Assembly (NCBI GenBank): GCA_956465555.1
Contig: OY101116.1
Span: 3,162,001-3,226,000, forward strand
Direction of reading: 5' to 3'
Length of the DNA: 64,000 nt
Origin: Nitzschia sp. pyKryTriq1
Taxonomy: Eukaryota; Bacillariophyta; Bacillariophyceae; Bacillariales; Bacillariaceae
Under the pieces are notes generated by a model. The model worked only from the letters and a program-made list of their open reading frames with translations. It did no database searches and was not told the origin of the DNA. Position 1 is the first letter of the stretch, and each line of letters opens with the position of its first letter. Shown one piece after another: positions 1 to 9,210 of the stretch. The position numbers and the translations under genes are program-made.

Positions 1-396
1 TTATTATTATAGCCCCTTGGCTACTGTTGGCATATCTTTAAAAATATAAGCCCATCGAAGAATGATTCTTTACTCGTATGTTCCTTCCACGCACATTGTC
101 ATATATTATGGCGGCGTCGTACGAGTGCTGGTACTCTACCTGGTAGCGGTATGTACGAGTAAACGACTCATTTTCGTCGGCCACCACGCACCTCCGACCG
201 CCAGGTCTTTTACACAAGATACAGTCTTACCTTGTACGGTACAGTACTGTGCTTCTACAACACGAACAGGACTTGTGTCGGATCTCGGAGAAAATCAGCG
301 ACGACGACGACGACAAAGGACACAGGTCGTCACATCTCAAACTTTTCACAAGAGCAGCTTCAATAAAAGTCGACCATTCAGCGTTGCTACTTCACC
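1..396. other. Intergenic region upstream of the carrier gene
   Basis: I see no supported gene here. Reading frames exist on both strands, but they are low-complexity and match no family. A tract rich in GTAC and GGTA words lies at about 117-165, the same type found in most other gaps of this window. The last 40 bases lead to the ATG at 397 and are likely the 5' leader of the next gene. Confidence 0.5.
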
Positions 397-1769
397 ATGA
401 TCACGCCACGGACTTTGCTTCCGCTAATTTTTTTCTCTGCCGTCGCGGTGCGAGAATCGCATGCATTCTCGCAGCGGCTTCTCGTCGTTCCTTGGAGAAC
501 CGCGCAGGTGACGACTTCCGCCCAAGACAGAAGGCCTTGGTCAGGTGGTGTGAGACGAAGGATCGTAAGGTCCTATCGAGAGCACAAAGCACTCTCCGTC
601 CCTTATTTCAGTGGTCCGCCTGCTGACCCAACAAATTCATGGGAGGAAATAATCCTTCCACAAATCCCGCAAAAGAACGAGCACGATGGCATCAATGCGT
701 TCGACAAGTTCGTAATGGCAGGATCGCTGATTGCTGCGATATTCTCGGCGTATGCTCTGATTTCCTTTCTGGCGCCTGGTTCCTGGCGCTTCTTTGCTGC
801 TGGGGGCATTTGCGCCGCGACTTCTCATGCAATACCAACGCCGATCGACGTTGTCAAGGTAGGTGATTGGTGATTGCGACCCTAAAATCAGCGAAACGCC
901 GATCCGTAAATCAAATTGTATCTCACCGACCGATTGGGTCACGCGTTTTTAAGACAAGAAAACAAGTGGACCCGGCTTTGGAGAATAAGAGCTTTATCGT
1001 TGCTGCCCGTGAACTCGTGAAAGAAGAGGGAATGGGTGCTTTATGGGCGGGACTTGGCCCGACAGCGTTTGGTTATTTGCTGGAAGGGGCCGTCAAGTTT
1101 GGAACTTATGAGATATTGAAACCTTTTTTCAAAAATTTCCTCTCTGGATTGGCGGCCTCTACCTCGATTTCCTTCTTTAACTCGCATATTCTTGCCTACA
1201 TGCTTTGTGGTGCTGCCGCCGGGTTTGCAGCCTCGGTCATGCTGTGTCCCATGGAGGCAATCCGGATTCGGATGGTTTCGGAGCCCGAGTTCGCAACAGG
1301 GGGCTGGTTAAAGGTTGGATACCAGATGTTGAAGCAGGAGGGTGTTGGCGGCTTGTGCAAAGGCATCAATCCTATGATATTGAAGCAAGTTCCGTATACC
1401 GTGACGAAAAATGTTTCATTCGACATTCTTACAAAATCATTGTACGCAATCCTGCGGGCGCAAGGAATGGCACTTACAGCAGCATCCATGTTCGTGATTC
1501 CGTTGCTTTCGGCTGTTCTTGCGAGTATGCTTTCCACTGTCACGAGTCAACCGGGGGATATGGTTCTCAGTCTGGTCAATGCTCACAAAGGAGATCGTCG
1601 ATCGAGTGAGATTTTCAATAGCATCCTCAAAAGCCCACGTGGTATTGCGGGGTTCTTTGTCGGGTTCAAAACACGCCTTCTGCACGTGGGGGTGACTGTA
1701 ACAATCCAGCTCCTGGTATATGACTATGTCAAAAGACTTTGCGGGATCGCTGCTACTGGAACATGTTAG
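397..1769 (+). CDS. Mitochondrial-carrier-family protein, phosphate-carrier type, with plastid-like leader
   Basis: Two exons (397-858 and 954-1769) join across a 95-base GT-AG intron and give 425 residues. The splice restores the first carrier signature, PTPIDVVK followed by TRKQVD. The second repeat carries LCPMEAIRIR and the third SQPGDMVLS, so all three halves of a six-helix carrier are present. The wording around them (Q-V-D-P after the first signature; CPMEA; KQVPYT) is closest to the mitochondrial phosphate carrier SLC25A3. The family moves phosphate or other anions across organelle inner membranes. Unusually, residues 1-23 form a signal peptide ending SHA before Phe24, which resembles the diatom plastid targeting motif, and an extra hydrophobic segment precedes the carrier domain. 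Plastid-envelope location is an inference. The stop lies 70 bases from that of the convergent helicase gene. Confidence 0.85.
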
Positions 1770-1839
1770 CTTGTTTGAGAGCTATAGAATTTCGGATGAA
1801 AAAGATCATGCTACTACTAGAGATTATGTTCAGATCCCT

Positions 1840-4800
1840 TTAGTCGTTTCTTGTATTCCAAATCTTGATATTTTGCTTCACAGCTTGAATCCAAAGTTTC
1901 TTAGCTTCAGATTGGCTTTCGCGCTTTACCCAGTTCTTGAGATGCTTGAACAGAAACTTGTCATCTTTCTCTGCCCAGTGCTTCCTCAAAGCCGATGCAC
2001 TGTCAATACCCGCGCCTGCTAGCGCGGAGACAAGCATGCTTACTTTCGCAACGGGAGTCCTTCGTGTTACTATCGTCGGTCTGTCATTTAGGAGTTCGCC
2101 AAGGGGTTGCAGCTCAGGAATCACTTTCCCCTCAAGGAAAAATCTTGCAAACCATCGGAAAGAGTCGTCTAGAAAGAAGTCAGGATTGTGTCTTGCTTCG
2201 GGTGATTGCAAGCAATGAAACATCTCTTGTTTGATGGGTGGAATCTCCCAGCCGTGACTTCCAAACTTGGTCGAAACAGCACAGAGCACGGCGTCCTGCT
2301 CTGTATCAAAGCTGGGGGGCGGTGAAGTGAGCGGGGGCCCAAGCGAGAGAAGCTTAGTCCCTTTTGCAAGCTCACCAATCCACGAAGGGTCCACCGGGGT
2401 GATATTTTTCATTACTTTTACAGGGTTTCCGTCCTTTAATGTTTTCAGGATCACGCAATCGAAGCACACCCACTTGGGAAGCTGCCGGAAATCCCTTGAG
2501 AACAATATACTATTCCGATCCATATAGAGGGGCTCCTTCGAAAGGGTGGAGCACGAGAGATAGGCCGAGCGAATACCAAATGGATGCTCACCACTGATTG
2601 ACCCTGGAGGAGCTAACAAGGCAACATTGTCGAGAAGACCAGAAGCGATTGCTTGTACAAGAAGGCGCTCTTGGAGTTGGTTTGGCGGGGTCATCTTGCT
2701 TGAGAAGCCTCCTGTCTTGGCGGCGATTCCCGATGCTGTGCTCAGTCTATTCTTTGCCAAGGTGGCAAGGTGCTTTCTCATTTTCTGGATTCTTCCCATG
2801 ATTACAGGATTTAGTCCATTTTCTTCGCAAAATTTACGGGCTGCAACTTGTTCCGATGCACCACCCGCGCCTTTCCCCGCATAAGTATATGCACCCACAG
2901 CAAGCATTGCAGCAAGAATGTCGCCGTTTCGATGTTGCCAGCGTTTCTTGATCTTATTTTCCTGCTTTTGAATTTCCTTCGCCTTGGCTTTATCGATTTG
3001 ATCCATCGATTCGTCGTCGCTTTCGTCCTTTTCGCTGTCTCCGTCTTCTTCGGTGCTGGCACTATGCTGGAACGGACTATTTTCCGAGAGCACGGACACT
3101 AGTACGATGGCATAATCCAACACTCCAGCTTGGGCCGCGACTAGAAGTATTTTTGCGTACCGTACCCCGAGAGGTAGTTTAGCAACCGCCTGACCGAGCC
3201 TAGTCACGTTGCCGTCGCCACCATCCCGTTCGACGTTGGATAGATCGACACAGCCAATGTTTGCGAGGAGCTTTACAGCAGCATCAATCTGTTTTCTGTC
3301 AGGCGGTGTGGGAAATGGAAAATTCGACACGTTCGATACTTTCAACGCCTTCATAGCCAGGACTACGTCTTCCAGTGGTCGGGTAAGTACTTCTGGTAGT
3401 GCAAACGAGTCCATGTGCCGTGAATATAGGCTGCTCGAATAAAGTCGATAGCAGTGACCCGGTCCGGTACGACCCGCTCGTCCCGCACGTTGATCTGCCG
3501 CGGCCTTGCTGATCCACATCACGTCATATGAAGCCACACCTGTTCCCGAGTTGTAATTTCGGCACTTTTGCCGTCCAGTGTCCACGACGTATGAGACACC
3601 TGGGATCGTGATACTTGTTTCTGCTATGTTTGTCGCCACGACTATGAGTCTGTGACCCTCCGGCACTGGTGCGAACACTTTGGCTTGTTCTTCCGTTGAC
3701 AACAAAGAATAAAGTGGTAGGACGTACGCGTGCTTGGGTATATTGTCATCCTCGTCACTCTTGTCGGGGTTGTTAATCGGTGGGACGACGACGTCGTCGT
3801 CGTCCATATTATTGAAATCATCCTCAGAGATATCTTCTGCGTCTAGCTCCTCGTCGTCCATCTCTCTCGGTGCTTCGTCATCTACAATGCCTGTCTGCTC
3901 GTTCACGTCATGAGCTCCTGTGAAACGGTGCTGCTTTTTGGACGACGGGTTCAGTGATTTCCGCAGCTTATTCACCATGCGAATAATTTCTCCTTTTCCG
4001 GTCAGGAAAACCAAAATCCCACCTTGTGGTAGCTTTCGGTGAATCTTGCAAATCTTACTAAATGCCACCGATTCTGAAAGAAAAATTTGTGAGGAAGTTG
4101 CTGTTGATGCAAAGACATGACCGAAGAGATCTCTTACCATAGTTATCAAGCTCGGTTTCTTTGTTGTGATGCACAGTTACTGGGAACGTCCTTCCAGGAA
4201 CCTGTACTATTGCTGGTGGACCCGTCGGGAAAAGCTTGTCATTTTTGGTGAAGTCTTCTACGCGTAAGGTGGCACTCATGAGGACCAACTTCAATGGTAC
4301 GAGAGTCGGATCCTCTTCTGCTGCCCTTTTCCGAAGTGGCAGGGCGACGCTCAACAATCCAATGAGTACATCCGTGTTGAGGTTGCGCTCGTGACTTTCA
4401 TCCAGAACAATAACAGAATAACGTCGGAGTAACAGGTCAGTTTGGATTTCCTGAAGCAGAATACCATCGGTCATGAATTGGACTCGCGTGTCGGTACCAC
4501 TTCCAGCGGTTTCATATCTCGTACGATATGACACAATGTTTCCTTTACTTCCAGAACCCTTGATTGTTTGACCGTCACCACAACCCATCTCATAGCACAC
4601 GCGCTTTGCTGTTGAGACCGCTGCCACCCGTCTTGGTTGGGTGATGCCCACGAGGAAGGAGCCCTTGGGATGGACTTCGTTTTGGCACATTCCGGACTCG
4701 TAGAGGAACTGCGGAACTTGGGTCGATTTTCCAGATCCCGTTTCACCACATATGATAGTAACATCATTGTTCCGAATAGCATCCATAATCTCGAATTCCA

Positions 4801-6028
4801 TTGCAGATACCGGTAGATCATACCGGGATTTTGCTACTTCCTCTGGTCGTTGAATAGGTAGTACCTTTCGCTCTGGAGCCAGAGTTGATTTCTTGATTCC
4901 TAGAGTTGCTGCAGTCTTCAACTGTGTAGGCTCGGATGGGACGTATTTCTCCGCCGGCGCGAAATCAGGCTTGTCCTCGTTGTCAGTACCGGCATTCTTC
5001 GCGTCTTCTTCGGCTTTTTTTTTCGTGTCCTCCTTTAATTTCGAAAAGGAGGCCATCATTTGTGCAGCAAAGTTGAAACCTGTTGACGGTGCCTCTTCGG
5101 TTATCGAAATAGGGGTTTTCTTATTTTCTGCCTCTACGCTTTCCTCCTCGTCATCCGAAGAAGAAGAATTGTCCGATGCAGCATCATCGATTGGTTGCTT
5201 TGGATTCTCGAACACGGGATTCTGTGTGGTGTCTTTCTCACCGTCGATATTTTGTTCGAGGGAACCCTCCTTTCCCTTTTTGTTTTTCTTCTTTTTCGTA
5301 TTCGTAGTAGATTCATTCGCCGTCAATTTGTTCTGTGCCACAGGAGGAGCCTCAGGCATGACCTCAACTTGTCCTTCCGGGTAGAGCAAATCTTGTTCGT
5401 CTTTCGACAGCTCAATGCCCGCCCTTTCTCTCTTGATCAGCCTCTGAAGAGCCTGCTTCTTTGTTTCGGTATCCTTTCGAGAGATTTTTCCCGATCTAGA
5501 GAGCAGTTCCAGCGCGGTGGAAGAAATTTGATGCTGTTCCAACTTTTTATAGAGTTCGGTCCGTTCTTTCTTTTGAGTGGCTCGCGTTTCCAGTTGCTGG
5601 AGTTTGCGGGCCGTCTTTTTCTGTAAAGCTTTGGCTTCTTTGATTTCTTCAGGTGTCAAAAGGATCCTGGATTGTTTCTTCTTTGGCTTTTTCTTGTTTG
5701 GGAGGATGATCAAGTCGTCTGCTCCTTCGGCCAAGAGCTCGGGCGACAGAATGGAAGAAGCTTCTTCTTGTTGCCCTTGGTCTGGGTTATCTTTCTCACG
5801 ATTCCACTCTTTTCGTTTACGCTTGTTCCGTTTCCCCCCAGATGTCGATTCGTCATTATTATTTTCTTCTTCGGCTTGCTTCAAGTGCGCCTCGGAATCT
5901 CTCAGAATGGATCGAAGTCGTTCCATCTCTTGTTCCTCGTCAATGTGGTCGTACTGCGTCATGCGACGCTGCGAGATTTTGCGGTAGTTGCGCGCATATT
6001 TTGCGGGATCGCTCTTTGATCGTCTCAT
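1840..6028 (-). CDS. DHX37: DEAH-box RNA helicase, DHX37/Dhr1 type (ribosome biogenesis)
   Basis: Exon 1 is 4138-6028 and exon 2 is 1840-4073, with a 64-base GT-AG intron (4074-4137). The product is 1374 residues. The start is the ATG at 6028 (MRRSKSDP). Helicase motifs appear in order: GETGSGKST near residue 428, TQPRRVAA, DESH near 540 (the family usually has DEAH), SAT, VATNIAETSITIPGV, and QRAGRAGRTGPG. They are followed by winged-helix, ratchet and OB-fold regions with the PPNQLQERLLVQAI segment. The long Lys/Glu-rich N-terminus with ILPNKKKPKKK resembles Dhr1/DHX37, which releases U3 snoRNA from pre-40S ribosomes in the nucleolus. An acidic insert (DDDDVVVPP region) lies between the two RecA domains. 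A copia element sits about 340 bases upstream of the start. Confidence 0.9.
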
Positions 6029-6367
6029 GGTCAAGCTATTACTCGTATAGAGTAGGGGAAAGCAGAAAACAAACTCTTCTCCTGGAACGAAACAATGAAT
6101 GAATGATATGCTCCTCTCGACAGAACAATTAAAATGGCAGCAGTTTCAAGTTTTCGATTTTCGATTTTGTTCAAGATTTTTCGTGGTTGGTTATTATTTA
6201 TTGTTGGACGCGAGAGAAAAGGCAAGGCGGTCGACGGGAGGACGCAAGAATCGATCGATTATCGATCATCGACTGACGACTCCGTCCTCGTGCGACTTTA
6301 TTCGAATCGTCTGTCTTGCTCCCGTCGTTCGCCGGTCCAAGCGCAAAGGAGATCCAAGATGCAAGTC
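6029..6367. other. 5' flank of the helicase gene up to the retroelement
   Basis: No gene is supported. The stretch should hold the helicase promoter and leader. It contains a self-complementary cluster of CGATCGAT/ATCGAT words near 6250-6275. Its right end is the insertion site of the LTR element: the hexamer CAAGTC at 6362-6367 recurs after the second LTR. Confidence 0.5.
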
Positions 6368-6719
6368 TGTTCGAATATCTACATCGAACGTCCACGGAAC
6401 GACGGACGGACGCGACCAGCGTTCGCAATTACGCACGATCACGCACGACGCACGTTTCGATCACGACTCAGAGATTCATTCTAAGACTCTCGGAGACAAT
6501 CTGTGATCCTCCAAGAAACTGTAAGAAGCCTACAGACTTCTATCGAAATACATGTCAACGATTCAAAAGAAAGTAGAAATGAACCAAAGTTCATTTCATC
6601 GATAGAGCATTCAGCTCATTAATTTAAGATAGCGCACTTCGTTATCCCACAGTCAAATTAGTCCTTTAGCCCGAATCCCTGAGCCGCTAGCCACTGCCTA
6701 GAACTCACGGATTTTAACA
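6368..6719 (+). repeat. 5' long terminal repeat
   Basis: A 352-base repeat with TG...CA ends that matches 7042-7393 by eye throughout. It is followed directly by the untranslated leader of the element. It would carry the promoter in an active copy. No TATA box is evident to me. Confidence 0.9.
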
Positions 6720-6759
6720 CGCTTCCTCTGCGCTAAAGTAAAACAAACAAACATCGACC

Positions 6760-7012
6760 ATGGCTGATGCCAACAACAACCCTCCTGCTGCCGCTGCAGC
6801 AACCCACTTCGCTCTGACCCCAGCCAAGGCGACAGATGACGTCATCGACTACAACACCAAGCAAGGTGCTGCGATCTGGCAAAGCGGATCCAACGAAGGG
6901 TTGGATCTCAATCCATCCTATTGGTACCTACGACCAACCGGCAGACATACTGACCAAACCGCTGAACGAGCCGGATTTCAAACGTCACCGAAAGAGCATG
7001 AACGGATGGTAA
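6760..7012 (+). pseudogene. Fused gag start and RNase H end of a copia polyprotein
   Basis: An ATG at 6760 opens a gag-like reading frame (MADANNNPPAAAAATHFA and onward). Further on, in a frame shifted by one, the bases encode DQPADILTKPLNEPDF and then KRHRKSMNGW with a stop at 7010-7012. This is the characteristic C-terminus of copia RNase H. The junction lies near 6920-6940. Protease, integrase and reverse transcriptase are all absent. The gag frame reads on through the junction into the second LTR without a stop, so a short nonsense-tailed peptide is possible. Confidence 0.85.
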
Positions 7013-7032
7013 TCGACTCACTGCCTACTCGC

Positions 7033-7041
7033 GAGAGGGAG
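7033..7041 (+). promoter_or_regulatory. Polypurine tract of the retroelement
   Basis: The purine run GAGAGGGAG abuts the second LTR, at the place where plus-strand DNA synthesis is primed in LTR retrotransposons. The call rests on position and composition only. Confidence 0.6.
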
Positions 7042-7393
7042 TGTTCGAATATCTACATCGAACGTCCACGGAACGACGGACGGACGCGACCAGCGTTCGC
7101 AATTACGCACGATCACGCACGACGCACGTTTCGATCACGACTCAGAGATTCATTCTAAGACTCTCGGAGACAATCTGTGATCCTCCAAGAAACTGTAAGA
7201 AGCCTACAGACTTCTATCGAAATACATGTCAACGATTCAAAAGAAAGTAGAAATGAACCAAAGTTCATTTCATCGATAGAGCATTCAGCTCATTAATTTA
7301 AGATAGCGCACTTCGTTATCCCACAGTCAAATTAGTCCTTTAGCCCGAATCCCTGAGCCGCTAGCCACTGCCTAGAACTCACGGATTTTAACA
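7042..7393 (+). repeat. 3' long terminal repeat
   Basis: Second 352-base LTR, the same length and apparently the same sequence as the first. It is followed by CAAGTC, the right-hand copy of the target-site duplication. Confidence 0.9.
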
Positions 7394-7763
7394 CAAGTCG
7401 GCTAATAGCTAGAGAGTAGCTAGAGCAGTCGCTACAATATGTACTCTACTGATTTTCCTTTCCGGGAGGGTCTCCTACAACTTTTCATTTGAATAGAGAT
7501 TGGGAGGACGACTGATGAAGTGCAATGACGAACAACTCCGCCGTCCTTCCCTCTTCCCTCCCTACTGACTACCTTCTCGTTACCAACCGCCAAGTGCCAG
7601 TCTAAACATAATTGAATAGAGATTGGGAGGACGACTGATGAAGTGCAATAACGAAAAACTCTGCCCTACTTCCCTCCCTACTGACTACCGGTACCTTCTC
7701 GTTATCAACCGCCAAGTGCCAGTCTAAACATAAAATGCTTGATGCCCAGTGCTTTATTTTTTA
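7394..7763. other. Intergenic region between retroelement and M23 gene
   Basis: No gene is supported. Most of it is the two-copy tandem repeat listed separately. The rest is a short stretch with repeated TAGCTAGAG-like words (about 7400-7435) next to the LTR. Confidence 0.5.
7491..7732 (+). repeat. Tandem duplication, two units of about 120 bases
   Basis: Unit 1 (about 7491-7610) and unit 2 (about 7614-7732) share the same beginning (GAATAGAGATTGGGAGGACG) and end (CAAGTGCCAGTCTAAACATA), with a period of 123 bases. They differ by point changes and small indels in the middle, including loss of a CTTCC-rich stretch in unit 2. I find no coding signal. It lies about 100 bases right of the retroelement. 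Confidence 0.9.
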
Positions 7764-8855
7764 TTAATAGAGAGGCCCCAGCACATATCTCGGGTCTGGA
7801 TAGTTTAGCAATGCCTTGGGCCGATCTTCTACGGACGACGCACCCGGCATGTCATGCGTTTCTGGTGCACGCGTGGCTAGTTGAAAATGCACATGAGGGG
7901 CTTCCCAGCCCCCATTTTCATGACAATCTCCTAATCGTCCAATGACTTGTCCTTTTCGAATAAGAGTCCCAGGTTGCTTTCTACGTAATGTCGACTTGTC
8001 CAAGTGTCCATAGAGCGCCCAGACGTCAATCCCCGACGGCAACTGATGTTTGATGACAATGACGTACCCATAATCTCCATGGTCCGAATTGTATCCTACT
8101 GAATGCACAACTCCATCGCAAAAGGCGTGTACCTTTGTTCCTACAGGACCTCCTAGATCGATTCCCAAATGGACAGTTCGTTGGCCGCCAAAGCCATCGA
8201 TTTGATTCTCGACATTCTGAAAGAGTTCACTGGAATACATTGCTTCTCGATTCTCGTCATAGCGCCCAATAGCCCAACCCTCCATGATGTTTGCTGCTGC
8301 TGCTGCTGTTTTTGTTCGTTTGAATAATAATATCCTCCCAAGCATTCGTTGGAGAGGTCTCGTGAACCATGTGCGCCATCGTTTTCGTTTCGCCGATTGA
8401 ATAACTTCGGGAGTGGCCAAGCCTTTGGCGTTGCGGTAATCGAGAGGTTGCACATCAGTGGTGGTTCCATATTTATTTTTTGGGAAGCGAATCACTGGAT
8501 GAAAGGTCTCACGATCCTTATCGCTGAGTTGAAGAATGTTGGGATATTCTCCGAAAGAACGCAACAGTTCTTCTGGAATAATAATTGTTGGGGGCGTCGG
8601 ATCTTCGGCTGGGGGAACTTGAACTTGAACTGAATCTTTGGCACCCAAAACAATGAGACTGTTCGAGACTACTGCTGCCAGGCAGAGGATCCATAGCCGG
8701 ATGGCGAGCGATGAGCGACGACTCTCAAATAACATTGGGCCGGTTCCGTTGTTGTTGATCTTGTCTCCCTCTCGATTGAAATGAATGGTGGGGATTGGTA
8801 TTGTGTGCACGCTGAGGGCTTTCAATGCCGCATGCCGCATGCATTTGGAGCGCAT
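7764..8855 (-). CDS. M23-family (LytM-like) zinc metallopeptidase
   Basis: The product is 363 residues from the first ATG at 8855. A start at 8735 (MLFESRRSS) would place a hydrophobic signal or anchor segment right at the N-terminus and is equally plausible. The C-terminal third is an M23 domain: HLGID near residue 228 supplies the first His and the Asp zinc ligands, YGHLD follows, and PHVHFQL near 320 supplies the last His. M23 enzymes cut peptide cross-links in bacterial cell walls, so a diatom copy is unexpected. The wording (GVVHSV, YGHLD, ENGGWEAPHVHFQL) reminds me of the M23 domain in bacterial aminotransferase/phosphotransferase fusion proteins, but that is from memory. The middle region is basic and low-complexity and is not recognised. 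The substrate is unknown; secretion or entry to the endomembrane system is inferred. Confidence 0.8.
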   Translation of the reverse strand: MRSKCMRHAALKALSVHTIPIPTIHFNREGDKINNNGTGPMLFESRRSSLAIRLWILCLAAVVSNSLIVLGAKDSVQVQVPPAEDPTPPTIIIPEELLRSFGEYPNILQLSDKDRETFHPVIRFPKNKYGTTTDVQPLDYRNAKGLATPEVIQSAKRKRWRTWFTRPLQRMLGRILLFKRTKTAAAAANIMEGWAIGRYDENREAMYSSELFQNVENQIDGFGGQRTVHLGIDLGGPVGTKVHAFCDGVVHSVGYNSDHGDYGYVIVIKHQLPSGIDVWALYGHLDKSTLRRKQPGTLIRKGQVIGRLGDCHENGGWEAPHVHFQLATRAPETHDMPGASSVEDRPKALLNYPDPRYVLGPLY

Positions 8856-9210
8856 TCGATTTTTTTCTTCTCACTACACAGTATGTATTCTACGGTACCG
8901 GTAGTAGTAGTAGCTTCGCTCTCGCCCTCGTCTCTCGATCGCATCGGAGGTGTCCGAGAAGTCCTTGTGTTCGTGATGAATTGGTGTCCGTTCGGGTTCG
9001 TTAATGACGTCTTTAAGCAGTCCAATGGGTCAAAACGGATCTTTTCGTTCCTGTTTTACTGAGGCCGTCTGAGTACTCGTACAGTAGTCTACTCTGTACG
9101 AGTACTGTACCAGGTACTGGTATCGGTACGAATACTCTACTAAAAAGGTCGACCCATGCATCACCCTCGACCAACGACACAAAACGTATCTGTGATCTAA
9201 TATGTGACCC
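8856..9210. other. Divergent promoter region, M23 peptidase / GMC oxidoreductase
   Basis: No gene is supported. The gap lies between head-to-head genes. It contains GTAC-rich tracts at about 8888-8912 and 9071-9145, with GGTACC, ACCGGT and TACGAGTAC words able to fold on themselves. Confidence 0.5.

Larger units (their letters stand above)
6368..7393 (+). mobile_element. Internally deleted Ty1/copia LTR retrotransposon
   Basis: Two 352-base direct repeats, each starting TGTTCG and ending TTAACA, flank only 322 internal bases. CAAGTC is present on both sides (6362-6367 and 7394-7399). This is a target-site duplication of six bases, or of five if the final C belongs to the LTR. The interior keeps the start of a gag-like ORF and the last codons of a copia RNase H, so almost all of gag-pol is missing. 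By eye the two LTRs look identical, which suggests recent insertion or recent correction of one repeat by the other. Mobilisation would require enzymes supplied by a full-length relative. Confidence 0.9.

Noticed and set aside
6134-7250. Plus-strand frames inside and across the LTRs, present twice
   Set aside because: They are duplicated because the LTRs are repeats, and they encode no retroelement protein. The only coding remnants are the gag start and RNase H end.
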